64,000 bases of DNA from an uncultured Clostridium sp. (GCA_945865665.1 CAMBEE010000006.1:1-64000); one strand, 5' to 3'. Positions 28,660-39,193 are shown, counted from the stretch's first letter. The notes: generated by a model not told the origin, from the letters alone. Program-made: numbers and translations.

Positions 28660-29469
28660 ATGAATATAAAAAAGAAAACAACAAGCAAATTATTAATTAT
28701 ATTAGTAGCAATGCTTACATTAACAATGATAAGCGCACATAATAAAGGAGAAACAGTAGTTACAAATGCCCAGGCATTAAGCACAAAAAAGATAGGATGG
28801 GGAATAAAAAGAAACGATAACCATCAACAACCAGACTTAGGAAAAACAAACAAAGAATTATTAGAAAAAAACAATGGAATAGCAATTGGAAACAGTGTAG
28901 ACAAAAATATATATTTAACATTTGACGAAGGGTATGAAGCAGGATATACGGAGCAAATATTATCAACATTAAAAGAAAATAATGTTAAAGCAACATTCTT
29001 CATAACAGCACATTACTTGAACACACAACCAGATTTAGTAAAACAAATGATAGATGAGGGACATATTGTCGGAAACCATACAGTAAACCACAAAAGTATG
29101 CCAACACTATCAGACGAGCAAATCAATTCAGAAGTAATGGAATTGCATAAATCAATTTATGAAAAGTTTGGATATGAAATGAAATATATAAGACCACCAA
29201 TGGGAGAATTCAGTGAAAAAAGCATCAGTGTAACTAATTCTTTAGGATATAAAACAGTAATGTGGTCTTTTGCATATGAAGACTGGAATGAAAACAAACA
29301 ACCAGAAGAACAAAATGCTAAAAAGAAAATAATAGATAATGTTCACAATGGAGAAATTATGCTTTTACATGGAAATTCAAAGACAAACACAAATATACTA
29401 GGAGACATTATAAAAGAAATAAAAAGCATGGGATATGAATTTAAATCATTAGATGAATTTAAGAAATAA
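28660..29469 (+). CDS. pdaA: Polysaccharide deacetylase, PdaA-like (spore cortex delta-lactam)
   Basis: KIGWGIKRNDNHQQPDLGKTNKELLEKNNGI; YLTFDEGYEAGYTEQIL; HIVGNHTVNHKSMP; YIRPPMGEFSEKS. Confidence 0.88.
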   Translation: MNIKKKTTSKLLIILVAMLTLTMISAHNKGETVVTNAQALSTKKIGWGIKRNDNHQQPDLGKTNKELLEKNNGIAIGNSVDKNIYLTFDEGYEAGYTEQILSTLKENNVKATFFITAHYLNTQPDLVKQMIDEGHIVGNHTVNHKSMPTLSDEQINSEVMELHKSIYEKFGYEMKYIRPPMGEFSEKSISVTNSLGYKTVMWSFAYEDWNENKQPEEQNAKKKIIDNVHNGEIMLLHGNSKTNTNILGDIIKEIKSMGYEFKSLDEFKK

Positions 29470-29568
29470 ACATATGAGAAATCTGTGTAAAATTTTTTTA
29501 GTACTTAATATGTTTAGAAGGAAAGTTTGAAAAAAAATTGTAAAATACAGTATTTTTAATCAAATTTT

Positions 29569-29883
29569 GTGCCTTATAAGAAAGGAATGGTAGTAAAAAT
29601 GAAAAAAAGAAAAAGCAGTTTTTCAAAGATAGATAGATTATTGGAAATACCACAAGAAGTTTACACAGATACACCTAAAATAACAATAACAGGATTTAAT
29701 GAAATGATAATAGAAAATTTTAAGGGAATTTTAGAATACGAAGATTATTATATAAGAATAAATACAGCTTTGGGGATTATAAATATAAATGGATTTGAAC
29801 TAAAATTAGAAAATATGACAAATGACGATATTAAGGTAAAAGGAAAAGTAGAGAGCATAGATATAGAAAGAAATTTTGATTAA
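29569..29883 (+). CDS. yqfC: YabP/YqfC-family sporulation protein
   Basis: LLEIPQEVYTDTPKITITGFNEMIIENFKGILEYEDYYIRINTALGIININGFEL. Confidence 0.85.
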   Translation: MPYKKGMVVKMKKRKSSFSKIDRLLEIPQEVYTDTPKITITGFNEMIIENFKGILEYEDYYIRINTALGIININGFELKLENMTNDDIKVKGKVESIDIERNFD

Positions 29884-29955
29884 ATACTTATCAACATTAA
29901 AAAAATAATATTTCTAAAGAACTGCAATTTTACAATAAAAAATGAGAGGGAAAAT

Positions 29956-31137
29956 ATGTTAATTAAAATAATATTTAATTATATAATTGGATACATAAGA
30001 ATATCAATAGAAGGATATTATATAGAACGTTTTATAAATATATGCAGAAACAATAAGATAACTATATGGAACTTGAAAAGGGACAAAAACGTGAAATTAG
30101 AATTAAATATGGGAATAAAAGATCTAAAAAAAGTTGCAAAAATAGCAAGACAAACTAAATGCAAAATAAAAATAACAAGAAAAAGAGGACTACCATTCAT
30201 ATTTAATAAGTATAAGAAGAGAAAATTATTTTTTTCATTTTTAATAGTAATGATTATAGCATTAGCAATATCTTCTAATTTTATATGGAATATTGAAGTA
30301 GTAGAAGAAAATGAAAAAATGGAAAATATATATCAAGATGTTGTTGAATGTGGTCTTTCAATAGGAACATTAAAATCAAAAATAAATACTAAAGATATAA
30401 TAAACAAAACAAGATTAAAACGAGATGACATTGCATGGATGGGAATAGAATTAAAAGGAACAAATGCAATTGTAAAAGTTGTAAAAGCAACATCAAAACC
30501 AGATATAGTCAATGAAGAAGAATATTGCAATATAGTATCAGACAAGAATGGAATTATAACAAAAATAAATGCACAAAATGGAACAATTGCAGTTAAGGTA
30601 GGAGATACAGTAAATGTTGGAACAACACTAATAAATGGATGGATGGAAGGAAAATATACTGGAATAAGATATGTACATGCAAAAGGAGAAATTCAGGCAA
30701 AAGTATGGCATACAAAAAGTAAAAAAATTCCATATAATGCTACGGAAAGAATAGAAACAGGCAATATTGAAAACAAATATAAAATAAAAATAAATAATTT
30801 TGAAATAAATTTATCAAAAGGGGTTTCAAAATTTGAAATTTATGATACAATAGTGATGGAGAATAAATTCAAGATATTTTCAGATTTTTATTTACCAATT
30901 TCTTTAATAAAAACAACGAATAAAGAAATAAAAGAAGAACAAAAAAATTATACAATAGATGAAGCAAAAAACTTAGGGATAGAAGAATTACAAGAAGAAT
31001 TGGACAATGAAATTCAAGACAAAGAGAAAATAGTAAATAAAATCATCAACACATATGAAAAAGAAGACGGAATTGAAATATATGTGACATATGAAGTACT
31101 AGAGAATATAGGGACAAATGAAAAGATTGTCTTTTAA
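29956..31137 (+). CDS. yqfD: Sporulation protein YqfD
   Basis: GYIRISIEGYYIERFINICRNNKITIWNL; RGLPFIFNKYKKRKLFF; DKNGIITKINAQNGTIAVKVGDTVNVGTTLI. Confidence 0.9.
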   Translation: MLIKIIFNYIIGYIRISIEGYYIERFINICRNNKITIWNLKRDKNVKLELNMGIKDLKKVAKIARQTKCKIKITRKRGLPFIFNKYKKRKLFFSFLIVMIIALAISSNFIWNIEVVEENEKMENIYQDVVECGLSIGTLKSKINTKDIINKTRLKRDDIAWMGIELKGTNAIVKVVKATSKPDIVNEEEYCNIVSDKNGIITKINAQNGTIAVKVGDTVNVGTTLINGWMEGKYTGIRYVHAKGEIQAKVWHTKSKKIPYNATERIETGNIENKYKIKINNFEINLSKGVSKFEIYDTIVMENKFKIFSDFYLPISLIKTTNKEIKEEQKNYTIDEAKNLGIEELQEELDNEIQDKEKIVNKIINTYEKEDGIEIYVTYEVLENIGTNEKIVF

Positions 31138-31148
31138 AAAACGAAAGG

Positions 31149-32378
31149 ATGATTGAAATGGTAGAAAGAAGCCTAAGAATAACAGGAACAAACACAACTT
31201 TTTTTAACAAAATTACAAAAACATTAACAAAAATTTTAATACCAACAAAAATAGGTATTAATGGAATGTTAATATCAATTAAAAGAAATAGCTTAATAAA
31301 AGCATATGAAAACTTCAAAAAAGACACAGAAAATTATGACAAAGAAGAATTAGAAAAAAAATATGATGAAGCATACACTGTGTACTTAGAAGCATTAGAT
31401 AAATATGTAATGGATTCTATTTATAAAAAAGTGAAAAACAACACAGCATCAGAATTTGAAAAAAATGCTTTGGCAAAATATTATGAAGTTACAAGCTTAA
31501 AAGAAAAAGAATATATGGACTATAAATATAGAAAACAAAAATATTTATTAGAACTAGATAAAGAAAGTGTTGATGTATCTGCAAAAGAAAAAGTTCAAGA
31601 AAAATACAACAAATTCTATGTAGACAAAATGGATGCTTTATATAAAGCAATACTTAAAAATTATTCAATAAAACTTGCAGACACAACAAACATATATGAT
31701 TCTTCAAAAGAATGGATATATGTAAAAATATTCTATACATTAGAAGAATATATCAAAAATATATTACCATTAAAAATGGAAATTAATCCAAAAGATGAAT
31801 TTAAAGACATAATAGACGATTATGAAAGATTTGAAAGCTACACAGTAGGAAAATTAGATACAAAAGATAACATCGAAAAAAATATGATATTATTAGGAAT
31901 AAGTAGAAAATTATTTACACATAGCATTCCATTAATAGTTGCAGAACAATGCTATGAAAAACTACTTAAAGATGCAAGAGTATTGGTACAAGACACAAAA
32001 ATGGCAGCAAAGAGAGAAAAAGCATATGCAATGTTAATAAATTTAATAGAAGACTACAATATACGTTTATTATCAACAAAAGTATACTGGAACGATATGA
32101 AAGAAAGAGATAACTATAGAAAATATTGGGACAAGTATAAAGAAATATCAAAATTAAAAGATGTTGATTTTGTAGAGTATATGAGACAAAAAGAAATTTT
32201 ATTTATAAAAAATGACATGAAAAAATTAAAAAATTCAAAAGTAGATTACTCAAAAATAATGACATATTACAGAAGAAAATTAATAGACTACGGAGCAATT
32301 AAAGAGTTGAAAAATGACTGTAAATCAATAGGAAAATATACTGGAACAATAAATAAGGAAGACAGGGTGGTAGCATAA
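31149..32378 (+). CDS. Hypothetical Lys/Glu-rich helical protein (409 aa) between yqfD and ybeY
   Basis: Long ORF with RBS, stop overlaps the ybeY start; no recognised domain. Confidence 0.7.
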   Translation: MIEMVERSLRITGTNTTFFNKITKTLTKILIPTKIGINGMLISIKRNSLIKAYENFKKDTENYDKEELEKKYDEAYTVYLEALDKYVMDSIYKKVKNNTASEFEKNALAKYYEVTSLKEKEYMDYKYRKQKYLLELDKESVDVSAKEKVQEKYNKFYVDKMDALYKAILKNYSIKLADTTNIYDSSKEWIYVKIFYTLEEYIKNILPLKMEINPKDEFKDIIDDYERFESYTVGKLDTKDNIEKNMILLGISRKLFTHSIPLIVAEQCYEKLLKDARVLVQDTKMAAKREKAYAMLINLIEDYNIRLLSTKVYWNDMKERDNYRKYWDKYKEISKLKDVDFVEYMRQKEILFIKNDMKKLKNSKVDYSKIMTYYRRKLIDYGAIKELKNDCKSIGKYTGTINKEDRVVA

Positions 32379-32851
32379 TGTATGAAATTACATATTTAGA
32401 TATTCAAGAAAACAAAGAATATGAAGAAACTATAAAAAGAGTAGTTGAAAAATGCTTTGAAGTAGAAGGACTTCTAGATTCAAAACTAATTATGACAATA
32501 ACATTAACAACACCAGAAAATATAAGAAAAATAAATAAAAAATATAGAAAAATAGACAAGGCAACAGATGTATTGTCATTTCCAATGTTTGAAAAAGCAG
32601 AGTTAGACGAAAAAATAAAAAATAAAGACTTTTTATATGAAGATGTTATAGGAGACATCATAATTTCAATAGAAAAAGTAAAAGAACAAGCAGAAGAATA
32701 TGGACATAGTTTTGAAAGAGAACTAAGTTATATGGTAGTACATGGATTTTATCATCTAATGGGATATGACCATATAGAAGAAGAAGACAAAAAAATAATG
32801 AGACCTAAAGAAGAAAAAGTACTAGAACAATTAAAAATTACTAGAGACTAA
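32378..32851 (+). CDS. ybeY: Endoribonuclease YbeY
   Basis: YRKIDKATDVLSFPMFE; VVHGFYHLMGYDHIEEED. Confidence 0.95.
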   Translation: MYEITYLDIQENKEYEETIKRVVEKCFEVEGLLDSKLIMTITLTTPENIRKINKKYRKIDKATDVLSFPMFEKAELDEKIKNKDFLYEDVIGDIIISIEKVKEQAEEYGHSFERELSYMVVHGFYHLMGYDHIEEEDKKIMRPKEEKVLEQLKITRD

Positions 32852-32883
32852 CTATACCAAAATTAAAAAGGGGGAAACCATTA

Positions 32884-33969
32884 ATGAGTAGTAAAACTAC
32901 AAAAATTTTAATAACAGTATTAGTTATATTAATAATAGCCTTTGGAGGAATAATGGCATATAAAATAACTAAAGACAAGAAAAATAATCAAACAGAAGAA
33001 ACATCAGCAAATAAAGAAGATAATGTATTAACAGCAGGAGTTGAAGAAAAAAAAGTAAAAATTTTTAACGGTAATGACAGACCAATTGCAGTAATGATAG
33101 ACAACCATAACCAAGCATGGCCACAAGCCGGATTAAATAAAGCATATTTAGTTTATGAAGCGATTGTCGAGGGTGGAGAAACTAGATTAATGGCATTATT
33201 TAAAGGTGTAACAGTTGATAAAATAGGACCAGTAAGAAGCTCAAGACATTATTTCTTAGATTATGCTATGGAAAATGATGCAATATATGCACATTTTGGA
33301 TGGAGTCCACAAGCACAAAGTGATATAACAAAATATAGTATAGACAATATAAATGGAATAACAGAAAGTGAATCAACATTCTGGAGAGTAAAAGACAAAG
33401 CAGCGCCACATAATGCAGTTACAAGTACAGAAGCATTATTAAAAGCAGCAAAATCAAAAAGATATAAAACAACATCTGATAAAAAAAGTGTTTTAAATTA
33501 TACTACAGACGAAGTTAATTTAGAAGATGGACAAGGTGCAACAAGTGTAACAATACCACATTCAACGCTTCAAACTGTTAAATACGAATATGACGAACAA
33601 AATCAGGTATATAAAAGATATGCTAGAAAAAAAGCACAAACAGACTGGGATACAGGAAATAGCATAACAACAAAAAACATTATAATAACATTCTGTGATA
33701 ATTATACATTACCAGATAGTGAAGACAAAGGTAGACAAGGACTAAAAAATACAGGAACATTTGATGGATATTATATAACAAATGGAAAAGCAATAAAAAT
33801 TAAATGTATAAAAGAAGCAAGAAACACACAAACAAAATATCAAGATTTACAGGGAAATGAAATAAAAGTAAATGATGGAAACACTTGGATAAATATATGT
33901 CCAAAAGATGCTAAAGTTGTAATAGATGGACCATCAACAACAGAAAGTACAGCAAATAACAATATGTAA
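32884..33969 (+). CDS. DUF3048 (YerB-like) lipoprotein/membrane protein
   Basis: RPIAVMIDNHNQAWPQAGLNKAYLVYEAIVEGGETRLMALF; KIGPVRSSRHYF. Confidence 0.85.
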   Translation: MSSKTTKILITVLVILIIAFGGIMAYKITKDKKNNQTEETSANKEDNVLTAGVEEKKVKIFNGNDRPIAVMIDNHNQAWPQAGLNKAYLVYEAIVEGGETRLMALFKGVTVDKIGPVRSSRHYFLDYAMENDAIYAHFGWSPQAQSDITKYSIDNINGITESESTFWRVKDKAAPHNAVTSTEALLKAAKSKRYKTTSDKKSVLNYTTDEVNLEDGQGATSVTIPHSTLQTVKYEYDEQNQVYKRYARKKAQTDWDTGNSITTKNIIITFCDNYTLPDSEDKGRQGLKNTGTFDGYYITNGKAIKIKCIKEARNTQTKYQDLQGNEIKVNDGNTWINICPKDAKVVIDGPSTTESTANNNM

Positions 33970-33986
33970 ATAATTTAAAGGTTATA

Positions 33987-34022
33987 TTTAAAAGGAAAGT
34001 TGTAAAACTTTCCTTTTATACA
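33987..34022 (+). terminator. Terminator
   Basis: aaaaggaaagttgtaaaactttccttttat. Confidence 0.8.
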
Positions 34023-34086
34023 AAATACATAGTACACAAATAATGATATAAAACATAAAAAATGCATAAAGGAAGGATGTGAAAAA

Positions 34087-34422
34087 ATGAATATATATGA
34101 TACAGCAAATAAACTAGCACAAGAATTAAAACAATCAGAAGAATATGTTAATTACAAAATGGCAAAAGAAGCATTAAATTTAAATCCAGAACTAAAGAAG
34201 AAAATAGAAGAATTTGAAACAGCAAGATATGAAGCTCAAATAGTTGCGATGCAAACAGGAAAAAATGACGAAGAAAAAACTAAAAAAGTTCAACAATTAT
34301 ATATTGAACTTTTTGAAAATCAAGATGCAGCAAGATTTTTTGAAGCAGAAACAAAATTTAATATCATTTTAGCAGATGTCAATAAAATAATTGGCGATGC
34401 AGTAATAGATGTTATAAAATAA
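34087..34422 (+). CDS. YlbF/YmcA (DUF964) family protein
   Basis: YDTANKLAQELKQSEEYVNYKMAKEALNLNPELKKKIEEFE. Confidence 0.8.
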   Translation: MNIYDTANKLAQELKQSEEYVNYKMAKEALNLNPELKKKIEEFETARYEAQIVAMQTGKNDEEKTKKVQQLYIELFENQDAARFFEAETKFNIILADVNKIIGDAVIDVIK

Positions 34423-34505
34423 AAGATGGAATTGTGTAAGATAACATTATTAGTAAAGTAAGAAGTTACAAAATAATTATATTTTCAAGAAGGGAATAAA
34501 TAAAA

Positions 34506-35195
34506 ATGGAATTAATAATTTTACTAATAATTATGATAATAATATATCTGATATCAAGATATATATTTGATGTAAACATTAAAAAAATAAAACAAATAGG
34601 TGAAGACAAAGAATTAGATAAGCTAACACAAAAATATCCGGAAAACATAGAAATATGCAAGTGGTATTTGAAAAAATTAAAAAATGAAAATGTAAAAATT
34701 GAAGAAGATAAAAATTCAAACACAACATTATACTTAGTAACAAGTAATAAAATATTTATTGCAGATTTAAAAGAAAGTTATACAAGAATTCAAACAATTG
34801 CACATGAATGTTTACACTCAATACAAAGTAAAAAATTACTATGGTTCAATTTTATATTTTCAAATATTTATCTAATTTACTTTTATATAATATGTATTTT
34901 AGCAATTTTAAAAATATTGCCTATTGGTACAACCTTTTTATCAATACTAATTATATTTGGACTAACATATTATGCAATAAGAACATATCTTGAAAATGAC
35001 GCAATGATTAAAGCAAGATTTTTAGCCAAAGAATATATGCAAGAATTAAAGATTTCAAGCAATGAAGAAATTGATAAAATTATAAATAAATATGATGAAT
35101 TAAATGATGTAGGAATCAAGCTTACAAATTTTCAATTTTTAAGTAAAGTATTAATAAAAACAATTGTGTTTACTATTATTTTAATGATTTTTTAA
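34506..35195 (+). CDS. Membrane protein with HExxH-like metallopeptidase motif (YugP-like?)
   Basis: QTIAHECLHSIQSKK with flanking TM segments. Confidence 0.5.
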   Translation: MELIILLIIMIIIYLISRYIFDVNIKKIKQIGEDKELDKLTQKYPENIEICKWYLKKLKNENVKIEEDKNSNTTLYLVTSNKIFIADLKESYTRIQTIAHECLHSIQSKKLLWFNFIFSNIYLIYFYIICILAILKILPIGTTFLSILIIFGLTYYAIRTYLENDAMIKARFLAKEYMQELKISSNEEIDKIINKYDELNDVGIKLTNFQFLSKVLIKTIVFTIILMIF

Positions 35196-35278
35196 AATAG
35201 AGAATAGTTTACTTGCATTTTAAAATTATATATGATAAAATATGCCAAGTAATATAAAACCACAGGGAGGAAATTTAA

Positions 35279-35527
35279 ATGGAAATAATAAGAACAATAT
35301 TAACTGTGATATATTTTGTTATAGCATTAGTTGTAATAGTATTAGCTTTAATACAAACAAAAGATGATGCAGGATTATCACAAACAATTACAGGTTCTTC
35401 AACAAACAACTTTTATGAGAAAAATAAAGGTAGAACTAAAGAAGGAAAACAAAAAAGAATGATGGTTATTTCTTCAATTGTTTTCGGTGTTTTAACTATA
35501 GTTTTAGGAATATTATATTTAGCATAA
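35279..35527 (+). CDS. secG: Preprotein translocase subunit SecG
   Basis: Two TM helices; LIQTKDDAGLSQTITGSSTNNFYEKNKGRTKEGK. Confidence 0.9.
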   Translation: MEIIRTILTVIYFVIALVVIVLALIQTKDDAGLSQTITGSSTNNFYEKNKGRTKEGKQKRMMVISSIVFGVLTIVLGILYLA

Positions 35528-35530
35528 AAA

Positions 35531-35562
35531 TATGAGAGAAAATACTTTCTCTCTATTTTTTT
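35531..35562 (+). terminator. Terminator after secG
   Basis: gagagaaaatactttctctctatttttt. Confidence 0.8.
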
Positions 35563-35627
35563 ATTGTATAAAGTTATATAAAATGCTATAATATTAATAG
35601 ATTTAAAATTTGAAAGGAAAAAAAATG

Positions 35628-37742
35628 AATAAAGAAAATATTATTTTAGAATTCATGAAAGACGAAAACTATACTCCAATGAAAGCAAAAGAAATAGCAA
35701 TTATATTAGGAGTACCAAAAAAAGAATACAATGAATTCACACAAACACTAAGAAGCCTGGAAGAAAATTATAAGGTAGTAAAAAATAAGAAAAACAGATA
35801 TAGACTAATAGGCGAAAATTTTGTAGAAGGTATATATAGGAAAAATCAAAAAGGATTTGGATTTGTAAAAATAGAAAATCAAGAAGACGAAATATATATA
35901 TCAAAAGAAGACTCATTAAATGCCTTAAATGGAGACAGAGTTTTAGTTGAAATAACAGAAGAAAAAAATAAGATAAAAAGAGCAGAAGGAAAAATCAAAA
36001 AAATAATAAAACACGAAAAAGACACAGTAGTTGGAACATTCCAAAAAAATCAAAACTTTGGATTTGTAGTACCAGACGAAAAAAGCTTTGGAACAGACAT
36101 ATTTATATCAAAAAATAATTTTGGAAAAGCTAGAAATGGATATAAAGTATTAGTACAAATAACAAAATATCCTGAAAAAGGAAAAAATGCAGAAGGTAAA
36201 ATTATAGAAGTTTTAGGAGACCCAAATCAAGCTGGTGTTGATATGTTATCACTAATCAAAGAATATAATCTACCATCCACATTTCCAGAACAAGTTGTGG
36301 AAGAAGCCAAAAAATATGGTGATAAAATAGACCCAAAAGACATACCAAATCGTGTTGACTGTAGAGAGCATGTAATTTTTACAATAGATGGTGAAGATGC
36401 AAAAGATTTAGACGACGCTGTAAGAGTTACAAAATTAGAAAATGGAAACTATAGATTAGATGTTCATATAGCAGATGTAAGCTATTATGTAAGAGAAGGA
36501 AGCTTTCTAGATAAAGAAGCACAAATCAGAGGAACAAGTATATATATGCTTTCTAGAGTAATACCAATGTTACCAAGAGAACTATCAAATGGAATATGCA
36601 GTTTAAATGCAGGAGAAGACAGATTCACACTTTCATGTTCAATGGAAATAAATCCAGAAGGAAAGACTATATCAACAGAAGTGTATAAAGGAATAATAAA
36701 TGTACGAGAAAGAATGAACTATCACGATGTACAAAAAATCCTAGATAAATCTGACAAAGAAGTGCTAAAAAGATATGAAAAATATATAAAAGACTTTGAA
36801 TTAATGGCAGAACTTGCAACAATTTTAAAAGAAAGAAGATTAAAGCAAGGATATTTAAATTTAGACATACCAGAAAGTAAAATTGATTTAGACCAAGATG
36901 GATGGGCAATAAATATAGGAAAATATGAAACAAGCTTTAGTAATGAAATAATAGAACAATTTATGCTAAGTGCAAATGAATCAATAGCAGAAAAATTCTA
37001 TTGGCTAGAAGCACCATTCATTTACAGAGTTCACGAAGACCCAGACCTAGATAAAATAAAAGACTTAAATAAATTCTTATTCAATTTTGGATTAAAAATA
37101 AAAGTAGTAAATGAAAAAGTATATCCAACAGAAGTATCAAAAATACTTGAAAAAATAAAAGGGAAAGACGAAGAAAAAGTAGTATCAACATTAATATTAA
37201 GAACACTTAAAGTTGCAAGATATGAATCAGAAAACAAAGGGCACTTTGGAATTGCAAGTAAATATTATTGTCACTTTACATCACCAATAAGAAGATATCC
37301 TGACTTGTTTATACACAGAATAATCTCAAAATATTTGGAAGACAATTATGTTGTAGACGATAAATGGATAGAAGAATATCAAGAAAAAGCACAGCAAAGA
37401 GCGGCATCATCATCAGAAAGAGAAAAAGTTGCAACTAAGGTTGAAAGAGATAGTGAAGACTTGAAAAAGGCTGAATATATGCAAAATAAAATTGGTGAAG
37501 AATATGAAGGAATTGTTTCTTCAGTTACTCAATTTGGTATTTTTGTTGAACTAGAAAATACAGTTGAAGGCTTGATTAGATTTGAAAATTTGGGTGACGA
37601 GTATTTTATTTACGATGAAGAGAGAAAAAGACTTATTGGAGAAAAGACAAATACAACTTATAAAATTGGAGATAAGGTTAAGATTAGGGTTATTTCTGCT
37701 AATAAGATGCTAAGACAAATTGATTTTGAAATAGTAAAATAA
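35628..37742 (+). CDS. rnr: Ribonuclease R
   Basis: RVDCREHVIFTIDGEDAKDLDDAVRVTKL; FTSPIRRYPDLFIHRII; C-terminal S1 domain. The track start is slightly upstream. Confidence 0.96.
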   Translation, partial: NKENIILEFMKDENYTPMKAKEIAIILGVPKKEYNEFTQTLRSLEENYKVVKNKKNRYRLIGENFVEGIYRKNQKGFGFVKIENQEDEIYISKEDSLNALNGDRVLVEITEEKNKIKRAEGKIKKIIKHEKDTVVGTFQKNQNFGFVVPDEKSFGTDIFISKNNFGKARNGYKVLVQITKYPEKGKNAEGKIIEVLGDPNQAGVDMLSLIKEYNLPSTFPEQVVEEAKKYGDKIDPKDIPNRVDCREHVIFTIDGEDAKDLDDAVRVTKLENGNYRLDVHIADVSYYVREGSFLDKEAQIRGTSIYMLSRVIPMLPRELSNGICSLNAGEDRFTLSCSMEINPEGKTISTEVYKGIINVRERMNYHDVQKILDKSDKEVLKRYEKYIKDFELMAELATILKERRLKQGYLNLDIPESKIDLDQDGWAINIGKYETSFSNEIIEQFMLSANESIAEKFYWLEAPFIYRVHEDPDLDKIKDLNKFLFNFGLKIKVVNEKVYPTEVSKILEKIKGKDEEKVVSTLILRTLKVARYESENKGHFGIASKYYCHFTSPIRRYPDLFIHRIISKYLEDNYVVDDKWIEEYQEKAQQRAASSSEREKVATKVERDSEDLKKAEYMQNKIGEEYEGIVSSVTQFGIFVELENTVEGLIRFENLGDEYFIYDEERKRLIGEKTNTTYKIGDKVKIRVISANKMLRQIDFEIVK

Positions 37743-37744
37743 AA

Positions 37745-37779
37745 ATTCGGGATTGGGGGACAGGTCTTTAATCCCGAAT
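37745..37779 (+). terminator. Terminator after rnr (same hairpin family as 15073-15099)
   Basis: attcgggattgggggacaggtctttaatcccgaat. Confidence 0.8.
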
Positions 37780-37959
37780 TTATTTCAAGAAAACAACTAC
37801 ATTAGCAAGAACAATAACGATAACAGAAAAAACAATAACAGCAACCCCACCAGATTTATTATCTTGAGACTTAATCTCATACAAAGCATAAAAAACAGAC
37901 TTCAACAAAACAAAAATACTAAAAATAAAAAACAAAAAATTAAAAAAATAATTAATCAC
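37780..37959 (-). CDS. Small two-TM protein at the 3' end of the ger operon (59 aa, GTG start)
   Basis: Hand translation MINYFFNFLFFIFSIFVLLKSVFYALYEIKSQDNKSGGVAVIVFSVIVIVLANVVVFLK*; gaggtgatttt RBS. Confidence 0.6.
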   Translation of the reverse strand: MINYFFNFLFFIFSIFVLLKSVFYALYEIKSQDNKSGGVAVIVFSVIVIVLANVVVFLK

Positions 37960-37975
37960 AAAATCACCTCTACAT

Positions 37976-39193
37976 TTAAGTTTTATTCAATAAAAAACCT
38001 GAATCAATAGTAGTATTAATATTCACGTTAAAAGTTGAATTCATATAATTATTAGACCAATTGAAATCCATAAACTCACTGGTAGTAGAAAAATTAGATA
38101 AAGCATATTTACCAATGTCACTTATGTCACTCTTGAATTCTAAAGAAGTTTTATACAGATAATTCAATAAAACATTTTCTAAATAAATATTACAAGTATT
38201 AGAAAGAGAATCAAGAAAATCAGAGTCTAGGTAATTTTTATCTTCGTCCATAGAGTAAATTTTAGCATTAAAAGAACCATTTATTTTTACATAAGGAGAA
38301 CCATTTACAATATCAACTTTTGTTTTGCAAGTGCCTTTAGGAGTAACCAAAAGATCAATTTTAAATGTATTATCTTTAGGCGATGGAACAGTTATAATAA
38401 AACTATTGATATTATTTTTTAAAATATGAAAACATATTGTTTCAATTGCATCAAGTTCACCAACTAATTTGTCATGCTTAAATGCTACAATACCAATACT
38501 TTCAGCAGAGCGCATACCAGAAATTGGAGAAGATCCAGATTTTATATTAGAATCGGTTGAAACAGTTGATTGAGAATTAGTTGAAGAAGTAGAACTTACT
38601 CCACCTAAAATCGTATGTGGATCACAGGCATTACATAAAAGAGAATTATAAAAATCACCAATAGTTGCATCAGATACATAGCCTGTATATTTTCCTGAAC
38701 TAGGGAAAATATCATAATACCTTGTAATTGAAGTTTCAAGGCTCGGTATAGAATTCTTTATATATTCATAAGCAGTACATGTTGTTGTAATAATATTTGA
38801 AGAAGGTCTAACTTGAACATCATTCATTAAAGTATAAACATGATCAGAAATACCATTTTTTGCAACATCCTCTGAAAAAACAATACTTCTACAATGTGAT
38901 AAATCAAGCTTTCTTGCAAGATAGCTATTCATAATATTAATTGCATTTGGAATCGATGTAGCTTCAACAGTATCCTCAAAAATATGTGCTTCCTGATTTG
39001 AACCCTCACTTGTTGATGGAGGATTTACAAATTGAAATGTTACTTTAAGTCCTTTTGTTTCAGAAGTATCGATTCCCAAAGCAACGGCAAATGCTAAATT
39101 ATCAATATTTAAAGCTCTGTATGATGAAGAAAATGCAACAAGAAGAACAAGAATTAATACAATAATAAATAACTTTATAAAAATTTTATTCAA
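37976..39193 (-). CDS. gerC: Spore germination protein, Ger(x)C family
   Basis: YRALNIDNLAFAVALGIDTSETKGLKVTFQFVNP; LDLSHCRSIVFSEDVA. Confidence 0.88.
   Translation of the reverse strand: MNKIFIKLFIIVLILVLLVAFSSSYRALNIDNLAFAVALGIDTSETKGLKVTFQFVNPPSTSEGSNQEAHIFEDTVEATSIPNAINIMNSYLARKLDLSHCRSIVFSEDVAKNGISDHVYTLMNDVQVRPSSNIITTTCTAYEYIKNSIPSLETSITRYYDIFPSSGKYTGYVSDATIGDFYNSLLCNACDPHTILGGVSSTSSTNSQSTVSTDSNIKSGSSPISGMRSAESIGIVAFKHDKLVGELDAIETICFHILKNNINSFIITVPSPKDNTFKIDLLVTPKGTCKTKVDIVNGSPYVKINGSFNAKIYSMDEDKNYLDSDFLDSLSNTCNIYLENVLLNYLYKTSLEFKSDISDIGKYALSNFSTTSEFMDFNWSNNYMNSTFNVNINTTIDSGFLLNKT

Noticed and set aside
37753-38010. Plus-strand ORF MGDRSLIPNLFQENN...
   Set aside because: Starts inside the rnr terminator hairpin; the opposite strand encodes a better small membrane protein with RBS.
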